A stretch of 64,000 nt of DNA. Source: Methylotenera sp. (lineage in GTDB: Bacteria; Pseudomonadota; Gammaproteobacteria; Burkholderiales; Methylophilaceae). The first letter of the stretch is position 1, and each line of letters begins with the position of its first letter. Under the pieces are notes generated by a model. That model was not told the origin of the DNA, searched no databases, and worked only from the letters and a program-made list of their open reading frames with translations. Of this stretch, positions 9,197 through 17,672 are shown one piece after another. Position numbers and translations under genes: made by a program. Where the stretch lies: the NCBI RefSeq assembly GCF_029945535.1, contig NZ_JAQSCU010000018.1:243340-307339 (forward strand). The letters are read 5' to 3'.

Positions 9197-10444
9197 CTAG
9201 AACAACCACCAACCAAGCCACATTGCCGTCACTTGGATGACCAATCCAGGAATTACTTGAAGCGCAAATGCCTTGCCGCCGCTGACTATGGCTGCGACCA
9301 CTTTAGATAAGGCATTCACTGAAAAAGCAACCAGTATTGGAATGACAGCATTAACTGCACTTAAATTACCCGCAGCAGCTAACGAAGCCACAGAGATGGT
9401 TGAAGCATGCACATCAGCCAGCCCTGCCACTGCCGACGCGACAACTAGCCCAGCTTGACCAAACCAAGCCTTTAAGGCAGCAGAAGCAATCAGTACAACT
9501 GCAATAACCGTAGCCAAGATAAGCGCCGTTTTTACGCTAAATGAACGGGTTGGCTTAGTCATTTCTGCCCCATTGTGATGAAATGAATTAAGCGTAACGA
9601 CCAAGCCATAAATAGCAATCGAAACTCCACCAAAAATCAATGGCACTGCTAAAGCTTGTAATGTGGGTCTATGGATTGCAGCAAGTAGTAGAGTCAGTTG
9701 CAAAACCGTTGAGAGGCTGGAAAGCAAGGCGCCTGCGACCGCAGAACCAATTAAAGTTGGCATTTCTTTAGCGCGCGCTCCCATCGCACCTATCGTAGCA
9801 ATACTGGAAATAAAACCAGAGACCAAACCAACTATTGGTAAGCCTATGCGCCCACCAAGCAAACGCAAAGCCAGGTGCCCCAGCGCGCTAATAAACATCA
9901 CCAATATAACAATGAGCCAAAGGTTTCTTGGGTTTATCGCATTAAACGGCCCTATAAATTCATTCGGCACCAGTGGCAATACAATCAGCGTTGCCGCAGC
10001 AAGTATCAAAAAGTCATTTAACTCGTCCTTAGTCACCGCACCGCGTACAAAACCATGAATAGGCTCTTTCGCAGCCAATAATATTGATGCTGTTACCGCA
10101 AGACTAGCGGCTAATGATGGGGCGCTCAGGGCTAATCCACCTAAAATGACAGTGAAAATCAGCGTAATTTCAGTCGTCAGCCCGGGATGTTTATTGACTC
10201 TCATGGCATAAGAAATGGCAGCAAAAACTGTAACGCTGAGAACTGCGACGACTAACAGCCAAAAATTGATGGTTGTGCTTACTGCGCCCAGCAGTGAAGC
10301 GATAGTAAAGGTCCGTATACCCGCTAAAGACCTATCAGGATCAATACCCTTGCTGCGCTCACGCTCGGCACCTACTAAAAGCCCTATGCCTAAAGACACT
10401 GCCAAGTTAAGCCAGAGAGAGTTATCAATCAAAATATTTTCCAT
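9197..10444 (-). CDS. MgtC/SapB family membrane protein with DUF4010 domain
   Basis: Integral membrane protein of 415 residues with about a dozen hydrophobic segments. The N-terminal third has the MgtC signature: SLGIGLLVGAERER (about residues 17-30) followed by LAGIRTFTIASLLGA. The rest matches the DUF4010 part, with an internal LPIVGLVSGFISSIATIGAMG segment. MgtC proteins are linked to growth at low magnesium and to ATP-synthase control, but the role of the long DUF4010 form is not known. It follows radC by nine bases and is probably the last gene of that operon. Confidence 0.88.
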   Translation of the reverse strand: MENILIDNSLWLNLAVSLGIGLLVGAERERSKGIDPDRSLAGIRTFTIASLLGAVSTTINFWLLVVAVLSVTVFAAISYAMRVNKHPGLTTEITLIFTVILGGLALSAPSLAASLAVTASILLAAKEPIHGFVRGAVTKDELNDFLILAAATLIVLPLVPNEFIGPFNAINPRNLWLIVILVMFISALGHLALRLLGGRIGLPIVGLVSGFISSIATIGAMGARAKEMPTLIGSAVAGALLSSLSTVLQLTLLLAAIHRPTLQALAVPLIFGGVSIAIYGLVVTLNSFHHNGAEMTKPTRSFSVKTALILATVIAVVLIASAALKAWFGQAGLVVASAVAGLADVHASTISVASLAAAGNLSAVNAVIPILVAFSVNALSKVVAAIVSGGKAFALQVIPGLVIQVTAMWLGWWLF

Positions 10445-10453
10445 AAACTAAAT

Positions 10454-11128
10454 TTACAACAAGCCTCGCTCAACAAATGACAGCGTCGTATTGCCTGCCA
10501 CAATAAAATGATCCAACACCCGCACATCAACTAGCGCTAATGCTTCTTTTAATTGCTTGGTAATTAACTCATCTGCTTGGCTTTGCTGCGCAATACCAGA
10601 TGGATGATTATGTGCAAATATAACGCTAGCAGCATTATGGTGCAATGCGCGTTTGACTACTTCTCGCGGATAAACGGAAGTTTGCGTGAGCGTACCGCTG
10701 AACATTTCCTCAGTCGTCACTACTCTATTTTGCGCATCTAAAAACAATACAAAAAATACTTCACGCGTCAGATTACCTAATTTCAAACAAAGATAATCGC
10801 GTACTTGTTTAGGTGAGTTGAATATATCTTTTACCTGCATTTGCTCACTTAACGCACGACAACTCATTTCAAAAATAGCTTGTAACTGCACATATTTACT
10901 ACTGCCTATGCCGTGCACTTGGGTTAATTCGCTCAGTTGTGCGGCAAATATTCCGTTTAAGCTGCCAAACTGTGTCAGCAAATCACGCGCTAAATCCACT
11001 GCACTTTTACCGGTGACGCCTACACGCAGAAAAATGGCGAGCAACTCTGCATCAGAGAGCGCTTCTACGCCAAGTTCTAACAGCTTTTCACGCGGGCGTT
11101 CACTCGCAGGCCAGTCGGTAATTGCCAT
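10454..11128 (-). CDS. radC: RadC family JAB-domain protein
   Basis: 224-residue protein of the RadC (UPF0758) family. An N-terminal helix-hairpin-helix-like part ([12 protein letters not shown]) precedes a JAB/MPN domain holding the metal motif HNHPSG with a downstream Asp (QSQAD). Despite the name, a DNA-repair role is doubtful; the JAB fold suggests a metal-dependent hydrolase. Length and the start [16 protein letters not shown] are typical. In many proteobacteria radC lies beside coaBC and dut or the rpmBG genes, as here, although a dikinase-like gene and an HExxH gene separate them. Confidence 0.95.
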   Translation of the reverse strand: MAITDWPASERPREKLLELGVEALSDAELLAIFLRVGVTGKSAVDLARDLLTQFGSLNGIFAAQLSELTQVHGIGSSKYVQLQAIFEMSCRALSEQMQVKDIFNSPKQVRDYLCLKLGNLTREVFFVLFLDAQNRVVTTEEMFSGTLTQTSVYPREVVKRALHHNAASVIFAHNHPSGIAQQSQADELITKQLKEALALVDVRVLDHFIVAGNTTLSFVERGLL

Positions 11129-11141
11129 GCTTACTCCTTAA

Positions 11142-11906
11142 TCACTTTAACCAACCAATCTCACGAGCGGTTTTAGGGCCAATTAATGTTTGCTTCAAGC
11201 TTTTAGGAATTTCAGCTTTATTTTCACTGATAGGCGTACGACCACCCATCAACTCAGCCAAGTCTTGCGGATAACGTGGCGATTTTTCTGGCTCGGCAAA
11301 GCCATCTGGATAGATAGGCATAGAAGTAGCCAAATCGTACTTATCTGTGGCATTGAGTGTATGCAATAACTCATGTGCCAAAATCACCAAGTTCTGCTTG
11401 GAATAAGTACTGTCGCCAAACAAGTTGACGCGACCGATTCTACCTTTATTAAGCGCGGTTGAGTGACTTAAACGTGGATTAGTGACTGGGTCGTAATACA
11501 GCAAATACAGTCGAATTGCAGGTTTAACGTTGACTTTAGGACTATGGCGCCATGCGAAATATCTAAACTTTAAACTCCAAACAATCGTACCTAAAACACT
11601 TCCATCTTTAGGTGGCGCTGGTGGAATATCAATCACCTGCGCACCTAATTGCATTTCTATCGGCCGACGTAAACCCAGATGATACGGCTCAGCTTCACGT
11701 GCAAAGTATTCAGCTACAGGCTCAAAATCCTCGTGCGTTAACGTGCGTAAGTAATCACTCACTTTGGCGCTATTGTCTGCATTAACTGGGTATACCGCAA
11801 CATATAAATTGTCTTTCCACGCCAAATCGGCTTTATCCAACCAAGTGTTTTGAACCACTGTCGCTAAAATCAATAATAAAATAATGATTCTAATTTTCTT
11901 CCACAT
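11142..11906 (-). CDS. Membrane-anchored HExxH protein, putative zinc metallopeptidase
   Basis: 254 residues. A hydrophobic N-terminus (IRIIILLLILATVVQ) acts as a signal anchor, and the rest is soluble and probably periplasmic. Near residue 178 there is LAHELLHTLNATDKYD, an HExxH zinc-binding motif followed by a possible third ligand region. No named family is recognised. ATG 11906 is preferred over TTG 11912. It starts 30 bases after the dikinase-like ORF and ends 13 bases before radC, so all probably share a transcript. Whether it cleaves peptide bonds cannot be told from the sequence; the upstream neighbour, also apparently exported, suggests a joint envelope function. Confidence 0.7.
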   Translation of the reverse strand: MWKKIRIIILLLILATVVQNTWLDKADLAWKDNLYVAVYPVNADNSAKVSDYLRTLTHEDFEPVAEYFAREAEPYHLGLRRPIEMQLGAQVIDIPPAPPKDGSVLGTIVWSLKFRYFAWRHSPKVNVKPAIRLYLLYYDPVTNPRLSHSTALNKGRIGRVNLFGDSTYSKQNLVILAHELLHTLNATDKYDLATSMPIYPDGFAEPEKSPRYPQDLAELMGGRTPISENKAEIPKSLKQTLIGPKTAREIGWLK

Positions 11907-11936
11907 ACCCAATGGCTTTCGTTTTAATAAATGATT

Positions 11937-12950
11937 TTAATTTTTATAAGTCACGTATGGCCTAGCTTGCACTATCCAAAAAACATCTTGGCCGCCTTGG
12001 GTTTCTAGCACCCACTCAATATCTAACACATCAGTCTGATTAAAAATCTCGGCAACATGTTGCGCAGCTTGGCTCAATATTTTGGCACGTCTCTCAGTCA
12101 AAATCGCCTCACCTTTTGTTACAGGTCTTTCCAGCATGCCGCCTTTTGGATTAGCCACTAACATGGTCGACTCATCCGAGCGACTAATCACCCGCGTGCC
12201 ATCATTGCTCGTGTCAAACAAAATCTGCTCAGCAATTTTTTGCCCTTCTACTACGCGCATACCCAAACCCCACTTGGAATTAATAGTATAAGTAGTAGTT
12301 TGATGCCCCCAAATATCCGTGGTCAATAACACACCTGCAGCTGCGGCATTCACAGCAGTTTGTATCAATACGGCTGGGTAAACTTGCTCATGTGGAATGC
12401 CAAAATGCGCACGCTCTTCAACCGCACGTAAATTCCAAACCGATGCCCACACTTGCTTAATAGCGGCTTCCAGCGCTTTTTTATCTTTTACGTTAGGCAC
12501 GGTGTCATAAAGCCCCGCGCCGTTAAAACCTTTTAAGTCTTCGGCATTGGTTGAGCTGCGCACAAATACACCACGACCACCAAGCCGTTTTTGCCACCTT
12601 GTTTGAATCTTATTAAAAGTGTTCGCAGCAAGTGGCGAATTTGTAATAGCCAAACGAAGGGTCTCTAAACTCGCTTTACGCCAGTTTGCATCTTGTTTGA
12701 ATTTTGGATCGTTTAAAGTCTTCACAATCAATTGATCGATATGATGCTGTTTGATGTGCGCGAGATAGTAACTAAAAGGGATGCCAAAACCATCAGGGAT
12801 ATTTAAATTAGTATTAGCACGCACCATTTCACCTAAATTGCTGGTTTTAGCACCGTATTTATTAGCATCTTCTGCACTAATTTTACTTAGCGGCAAAAGT
12901 GCTGTCGTCATTAAATCTGCTGCAGGCATTACCACTGCAGCTTTAGCCAA
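11937..12950 (-). CDS. PPDK_N-type ATP-grasp domain protein (second half of an interrupted gene)
   Basis: 337 codons open after an in-frame TAG. The product matches the ATP/pyruvate-binding domain of pyruvate phosphate dikinase and PEP synthase: KTSNLGEM, PDGFGIPFSYY, FVRSSTNAEDLKGF, KQVWASVWNLRAVEER, the AGVLLTTDIW loop, and the closing DIEWVLE...IVQARP. These are the ATP-grasp landmarks in the right order. No PEP-binding TIM barrel follows. The first codon of the open stretch is a TTG without a ribosome site; ATG 12929 lies just before the conserved core and could serve for reinitiation. In frame with 12981-14042, with which it would form one protein of about 700 residues. Confidence 0.75.
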   Translation of the reverse strand: MAKAAVVMPAADLMTTALLPLSKISAEDANKYGAKTSNLGEMVRANTNLNIPDGFGIPFSYYLAHIKQHHIDQLIVKTLNDPKFKQDANWRKASLETLRLAITNSPLAANTFNKIQTRWQKRLGGRGVFVRSSTNAEDLKGFNGAGLYDTVPNVKDKKALEAAIKQVWASVWNLRAVEERAHFGIPHEQVYPAVLIQTAVNAAAAGVLLTTDIWGHQTTTYTINSKWGLGMRVVEGQKIAEQILFDTSNDGTRVISRSDESTMLVANPKGGMLERPVTKGEAILTERRAKILSQAAQHVAEIFNQTDVLDIEWVLETQGGQDVFWIVQARPYVTYKN

Positions 12951-12980
12951 CTTTGCATTTTTATGCTGCGTAATTTCTGC

Positions 12981-12983
12981 CTA
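12981..12983 (-). other. In-frame TAG splitting the dikinase-like gene
   Basis: The codons on the minus strand read GAG GCA ACA TAG GCA GAA ATT, and the frame then stays open through the whole ATP-grasp domain to 11937. Both halves are free of other stops and keep normal domain sequence. Nonsense mutation, stop-codon readthrough, two-subunit translation and a base-call error all fit. Confidence 0.85.
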
Positions 12984-14042
12984 TGTTGCCTCACGCAAGG
13001 CGTAACCTGCCTCCGTGATACTATAAAACACTTGCTTACCATCGAAATTCTTAAACTCATTGACGGCACTTTTAATAGTCGCATTAGGAATTCCCCAAGC
13101 ACTTGCACGCAAATTCACATGCGATAACGGCGTAGAAAACTGCGTGGTAATCACACCGGCTACTGGTGAAATGTCAGGATAACTGCTTTGTAACAACACA
13201 ATGTCATCCTCATCAAACGTTAAATTCTCAATTTGTATAGTTGGCGGCACAATGACCAGGCGACCAATCGCACTGCCCGTGTTAAACGCTTGATAAGGTA
13301 GCGATTGGTAAATTTGATTGTTATTGATGGTTTGAATATGAAAGGGTTTTAACTGACTGGCCACGTGCTCTTGCTCAGATGAGTCTGGTCTAAACACCAG
13401 TGGTGCAATGGTAAACGTTTGCTGCAAACGCTTATAAGCCAGCTGAATATCCGGCGCTTGAATAGTATCGCCTTCCCAAAATGAGAAAGTCCATAAGTCA
13501 CGAGGCGTCGCACTCGCATCTGGTTTAGGAGGTTCTAGCTTAGGGTAGTGCGTTAAATAGCCCAAAATAAACTGCGGCTTTTTCGTACTGTAATTACGGT
13601 TATAGGCTTTCATATTGGCTGCCGTACGCGGTATTTTTTGCAAATAATCCACTACAAAATCGGCATGCAACATAAACACATTGCTATCAACAAAGTAAAT
13701 TTTATTGGTTTTCAGATCAATCACAAACTTAGTAAATTCAGCATCACGTAGCGGTTTACTTAGCTGTTTCCAAGTGGCCATATCTCGCACTTCAGCTTTC
13801 CACACTCGGCCAGAAGGCACTTCAGCGGGTGGCTTTGTATGTGTGCAATCGCTACACATAATGCCAGCAGGCGCTTGCTGAGAAGTTAACTCATGGTTTT
13901 CAACTGAGTTCATCAGCGCTGGACTCATACGCCGCGCCTCAGCATAGCTCGCACCAAGTAGCATACTTGCACACAGCACAAGCACCCATGTTAAACTTGA
14001 AGTTATATTTGAAATTTTGAGCAACTTTATTGTTTTTAGCAT
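12981..14042 (-). CDS. Exported protein with PEP-utilizer phosphohistidine domain (first half of an interrupted gene)
   Basis: 353 residues. A signal peptide is evident: LKTIKLLK, a hydrophobic core LTWVLVLCASMLLGA, and a probable cut after SYA. A CxxC pair (MCSDC) follows near residue 65. The C-terminal 80 residues match a PEP-utilizing mobile domain, with the phosphohistidine-type motif TPLSHVNLRASAWGIPN. Phosphohistidine before ATP-grasp is the order of alpha-glucan water dikinases, and SHVxxRA resembles their motif. The frame stops at TAG 12983-12981 and the ATP-grasp part continues in the same frame. The ATG at 14042 is preferred to TTG 14048. Its start lies 14 bases from the divergent coaBC start. 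Confidence 0.72.
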   Translation of the reverse strand: MLKTIKLLKISNITSSLTWVLVLCASMLLGASYAEARRMSPALMNSVENHELTSQQAPAGIMCSDCTHTKPPAEVPSGRVWKAEVRDMATWKQLSKPLRDAEFTKFVIDLKTNKIYFVDSNVFMLHADFVVDYLQKIPRTAANMKAYNRNYSTKKPQFILGYLTHYPKLEPPKPDASATPRDLWTFSFWEGDTIQAPDIQLAYKRLQQTFTIAPLVFRPDSSEQEHVASQLKPFHIQTINNNQIYQSLPYQAFNTGSAIGRLVIVPPTIQIENLTFDEDDIVLLQSSYPDISPVAGVITTQFSTPLSHVNLRASAWGIPNATIKSAVNEFKNFDGKQVFYSITEAGYALREAT

Positions 14043-14056
14043 AAGCAAAATCTACC

Positions 14057-15253
14057 ATGACAACGCAGATAAATAAACGAATAGTTTCAACAAAGCTTGT
14101 ACTCGGCATTACTGGCGGCATCGCGGCATACAAAGCGGCTGAACTTGTGCGTTTGCTAGTTAAAGCTAATTACGATGTACAAGTCGTCATGACCGCTGCC
14201 GCTTGCCAATTTATTACACCAGTGACTATGCAGGCATTGTCTGGTAAGCCTGTGTTTATTGACATGTGGGATAGCAGCATTAGTAACGGCATGCCGCATA
14301 TAGAGTTAAGCCGCGAGGCAGACGCGATTCTAGTCGCCCCAGCCAGTGCAGACTTTTTAGCAAAACTAGTGCAAGGCCGCGCGGATGACTTGCTTTCTAC
14401 GCTATGTTTAGCAAGAGATTGCCCTTTGCTAGTCGCACCTGCAATGAACAAACAAATGTGGGAAAATCCAGCCACGCAACGTAACATCAATCAATTAATT
14501 ACAGATGGCATTAGTATTTTTGGTCCCGATAGCGGAGAGCAAGCCTGCGGCGAAGTTGGCTTAGGCAGAATGCTAGAAGCAGAAGCTTTACTAGCATTAG
14601 TAAACGCTCACTTTACTCCCAAACTATTAGCTGGCAAGCGAGTACTGATTACCGCTGGCGCCACATTAGAAATGATAGACCCCGTGCGAGGCATTACCAA
14701 TTTAAGCTCAGGCAAAATGGGTTATGCCATCGCTCAAGCAGCAGCTGATATGGGCGCAGACGTCACACTCATCAGCGGAATAACTGCGCTAAATGCAATT
14801 AAAAGCGCGACTAACATCAAAGCCGAAAGCGCTCAAGCCATGTATGAGGCTGTTATGAGCAATATCATCAATCAGGATGTTTTTATTGCCGTAGCTGCTG
14901 TGGCTGATTACCGCCCTGTAACGCAACATCATGCAAAAATCAAAAAAAACACGTCCTCTCTCACACTAGAACTCACACCGAACAAAGACATATTAGCAGA
15001 CGTCGCCAGCCTACCCAATGCACCATTTTGCGTAGGATTTGCCGCTGAAACTGAAAACTTACTCGAGCATGCCGAAACCAAACGTAAAGCAAAAAAACTA
15101 CCACTCATTGTCGCAAATTTAGCTAATGAGGCTCTGGGGAGCGAAGAGAATAGCGTCACACTCATTGATAAAAATGGTGCTCACCCAATAGAACGAACCT
15201 CTAAATCTGAAGTTGCCAAACTGTTATTAAATCATATAGCTCACATGCTGTAA
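14057..15253 (+). CDS. coaBC: Bifunctional phosphopantothenoylcysteine decarboxylase / phosphopantothenate-cysteine ligase
   Basis: Cytosolic enzyme for the second and third steps from phosphopantothenate toward coenzyme A. The N-terminal flavin-dependent CoaC half has ITGGIAAYKAAELVR, the catalytic histidine in MPHIELS, the PAMN motif and the ACGEVGLGRM flap cysteine. The CoaB half has ITAGATLEMIDPVRGITN, the SSGKMG motif, AAVADYRP and a KIKK lysine. At 398 residues it is a normal length. No other in-frame ATG lies before the Rossmann motif, which fixes the start at 14057. The divergent neighbour starts only 14 bases away, so its promoter must lie within that gene. Confidence 0.97.
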   Translation: MTTQINKRIVSTKLVLGITGGIAAYKAAELVRLLVKANYDVQVVMTAAACQFITPVTMQALSGKPVFIDMWDSSISNGMPHIELSREADAILVAPASADFLAKLVQGRADDLLSTLCLARDCPLLVAPAMNKQMWENPATQRNINQLITDGISIFGPDSGEQACGEVGLGRMLEAEALLALVNAHFTPKLLAGKRVLITAGATLEMIDPVRGITNLSSGKMGYAIAQAAADMGADVTLISGITALNAIKSATNIKAESAQAMYEAVMSNIINQDVFIAVAAVADYRPVTQHHAKIKKNTSSLTLELTPNKDILADVASLPNAPFCVGFAAETENLLEHAETKRKAKKLPLIVANLANEALGSEENSVTLIDKNGAHPIERTSKSEVAKLLLNHIAHML

Positions 15254-15259
15254 TTTAAC

Positions 15260-15280
15260 CCATGAATTAATCATGGTTTT
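15260..15280 (+). terminator. Weak terminator-like hairpin behind coaBC
   Basis: CCATGA (15260-15265) and TCATGG (15271-15276) pair with a five-base loop and are followed by TTTT. The 6-bp stem is short, so termination may be partial. Confidence 0.35.
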
Positions 15281-15345
15281 CTTCATTGCTTTGATCTATA
15301 AGGCAATATATCATGCGGCCTTTCCAAAAATGAATGCACTGCACC

Positions 15346-17517
15346 ATGAAAATAAAATCGCTCAAAATAAAATCATTTAGTAGAAAACCGTTGTTTATAT
15401 TAATTGCAGCGATCGTTTCCCCACAAGTCTATGCTGAAGACACCATATCACTTGCACCTGTAGTTGTTACCGCTACTAGAACTGAACAAAGCAGCTTTGA
15501 TTTACCTGTCGCTATTGACGTCGTAGAGAAAAAAGACATTCAAGACGGTCAGCTGCAAATGCTACTTTCTGAAAGCTTAATCCGCGTACCTGGCATTACT
15601 GCGCAAAACCGCAACAATCAAGCTCAAGATCCGCAGATCTCAAGTCGGGGCTTTGGCTCACGTTCCAGCTTTGGCGTTCGTGGCATTCGTGTATATGTAG
15701 ATGGCATCCCTTTGACCATGCCTGATGGTCAAGGCCAACCTGGTATAGTTGATTTGTCAGCGATTAAAAGTATTGAAGTCATGCGTGGGCCATTTTCAGC
15801 ACTTTACGGCAACTCCTCTGGAGGCGTGATTCAGATGCTATCTGAGGATGCACCCAAATCACTCGAAGTTGGAGGCACCGTAATGTTTGGTAGCGACAAC
15901 ACCAAACGCCAAGTCCTAAAAGCGTCAGGCACAACAGAAAATATCGAATATTTACTCGATGCCTCTAATTTTGAAACGGATAGTTACCGCGACCACGGCG
16001 CAGGTAAAAAACAAGCTGCAACGGCTAAATTTAAAATTAACTTTAGTGAAGATACCAAGCTCACTACATTAGTTAATTGGTTTGACCAGACGGCTCAAGA
16101 TCCGCTTGGGCTTGATAGAGCTAGAGCATTTAATAGTAGCACTCGTGATTCTGCAGTGCCAGCAGCTAACTTTGCAAATACCAGCGTAAAACGTGACCAT
16201 ACGCAAATTGGCTTCTACTTTGAGCATGCTTTTGATGACCAAAATAAAATTGTCTTGGCCCCATATGTTGGCTCACGTAGCAATGCACAAATTTTAACAA
16301 CTACGGCTTTAGCAACAAAACTCACGGCGACTTCCTGCACGGCCTCTGGCTCATCGCAAGGTACATGTGCCAGACTAAGTGAAATTGATCGCGACTTTTA
16401 CGGCATGGATGCGCATTGGGATAACAATGGCAAGGTTGGCAACATGCCTTATAACCTGACATTTGGCCTTAATTATGGCAAACAAAACGATGCCAGATTG
16501 GATACCAATATTCTTGTTAATGGCGTGATATCCGCTGTAAAAAATAGGGATGAAGACAATATTGCACATAATTTTGATCAATATTTACAAGGCAAGTTGA
16601 GTGTTCTTGATAATGTAGACTTACATGCTGGTGTGCGTCATACCAATGTACAACTTGAAGTGAAAGATCAGTTGCCGCTCAATGGTAATAACAGCGGCGC
16701 TGTGGAATATCAAAAAACCACACCAGTGATTGGCGCAATCTGGAAAGTGACGCCTATTTTTAATGTTTATGCAAACTACGGTAAAGGTTTTGAAACGCCG
16801 ACCTTCGTAGAGGCGGCATTTGACAATGTAACTTCAGGTGCAGCAAGCAAGCCAAACCTTTCTCTAAAAGCAGCACAAAGCCAAAATTACGAAATTGGTT
16901 TAAAAGCCTTTATTGAGGACAACACACAAGCTAATTTTAATATATTTAAAGTGAATACCGAAAATGAGCTTGTCACCAAACAAACCGTAGCAGGCCGCTC
17001 AAGTTATCAAAATGCTGGTCACACACAACGTACTGGTGCAGAGCTTTCTATTGACTCTCATTGGGCACATGACATTTCAACGTACTTTTCATACACTTTA
17101 CTAAACGCCAAGTTCGAAGATCCTTTCACTACAGTAACTAACGCTGCTGGCGCCACAGGCATAGTCAATGCCGGCAACAAAATCCCTGGTACCTACAAAA
17201 CACAGGTTTATGGCGAGGTCGCTTGGAAGTACGCGCCGATGGGCTTTAGCACGGCGCTCGAAGCTCGCTTCAATAACAAAGTTTACGTAAATGATATCAA
17301 CAGTGACGCTGCGCCTTCATACACTATTTTTAACATTCGAGCAGGTTTCGAACAAAATCTTGCTAGCTGGAGCCTAAAAGAATATGTGCGGGTAGAAAAT
17401 ATTGCAGACAAAGACTATATTGGGTCGGTTCGTGTAAATGATGGCAATGCACTATTTTTTGAACCAGGGGCAGGTAGAAACTATTTGCTTGGTTTAAGTG
17501 CAAACTATAAATTTTAG
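15346..17517 (+). CDS. TonB-dependent outer-membrane receptor
   Basis: 723-residue outer-membrane beta-barrel receptor driven by TonB. A basic N-terminus and hydrophobic stretch (PLFILIAAIVSPQVYA) form the signal peptide. A TonB-box-like APVVVTATRTE follows. The plug domain has the landmarks SSRGFGSRSSFGVRGIRVY, VDGIPLTMPDGQGQP and IEVMRGPFSALYGNSSGG. The barrel closes with a C-terminal Phe (LSANYKF), typical for BamA-dependent insertion. The substrate cannot be told; ferric siderophore, copper or cobalamin are possible, and no riboswitch or clear Fur box is visible upstream. The ATG at 15346 gives the cleaner signal peptide; 15334 is an alternative. The gene stands between coaBC and dut, which are often adjacent. 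Confidence 0.9.
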   Translation: MKIKSLKIKSFSRKPLFILIAAIVSPQVYAEDTISLAPVVVTATRTEQSSFDLPVAIDVVEKKDIQDGQLQMLLSESLIRVPGITAQNRNNQAQDPQISSRGFGSRSSFGVRGIRVYVDGIPLTMPDGQGQPGIVDLSAIKSIEVMRGPFSALYGNSSGGVIQMLSEDAPKSLEVGGTVMFGSDNTKRQVLKASGTTENIEYLLDASNFETDSYRDHGAGKKQAATAKFKINFSEDTKLTTLVNWFDQTAQDPLGLDRARAFNSSTRDSAVPAANFANTSVKRDHTQIGFYFEHAFDDQNKIVLAPYVGSRSNAQILTTTALATKLTATSCTASGSSQGTCARLSEIDRDFYGMDAHWDNNGKVGNMPYNLTFGLNYGKQNDARLDTNILVNGVISAVKNRDEDNIAHNFDQYLQGKLSVLDNVDLHAGVRHTNVQLEVKDQLPLNGNNSGAVEYQKTTPVIGAIWKVTPIFNVYANYGKGFETPTFVEAAFDNVTSGAASKPNLSLKAAQSQNYEIGLKAFIEDNTQANFNIFKVNTENELVTKQTVAGRSSYQNAGHTQRTGAELSIDSHWAHDISTYFSYTLLNAKFEDPFTTVTNAAGATGIVNAGNKIPGTYKTQVYGEVAWKYAPMGFSTALEARFNNKVYVNDINSDAAPSYTIFNIRAGFEQNLASWSLKEYVRVENIADKDYIGSVRVNDGNALFFEPGAGRNYLLGLSANYKF

Positions 17518-17531
17518 TTTTTTTAACACCA

Positions 17532-17554
17532 AAACCCGCTTAGCGGGTTTTTTT
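17532..17554 (+). terminator. Intrinsic terminator of the TonB-receptor gene
   Basis: AAACCCGC (17532-17539), a TTA loop and GCGGGTTT (17543-17550) form a GC-rich stem running into a T-tract, 14 bases after the stop codon. Confidence 0.92.
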
Positions 17555-17672
17555 ATATCCTATTAATCAGAAAAAAAGAAATATAATCCATAGTGATTTA
17601 AGCGAACATTTAGTGTTTAATGCTAAGCTGAGTATTTCCCAAAGCTTACTAATTCATATTTATGAGAATGTT

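Noticed and set aside
9177-9202. Hairpin TTCTAGC/GCTAGAA between the ABC exporter and DUF4010 genes as a terminator
   Set aside because: The stem is only 7 bp with a 12-base loop, has no T-run and overlaps a stop codon; too weak to call.
12981-12983. TAG read as pyrrolysine
   Set aside because: Pyrrolysine use is not known in this bacterial group, the site is not in a known pyrrolysine protein, and no pyl genes are in the window.
13970-14042. Lipoprotein signal in the dikinase-like N-terminus
   Set aside because: The stretch LVLC has Leu just before Cys, which does not fit a lipobox; a cut after SYA is more likely.
15254-15345. Cobalamin riboswitch or Fur box before the TonB receptor
   Set aside because: The gap is about 90 bases and shows neither a B12-box pattern nor a convincing Fur palindrome.
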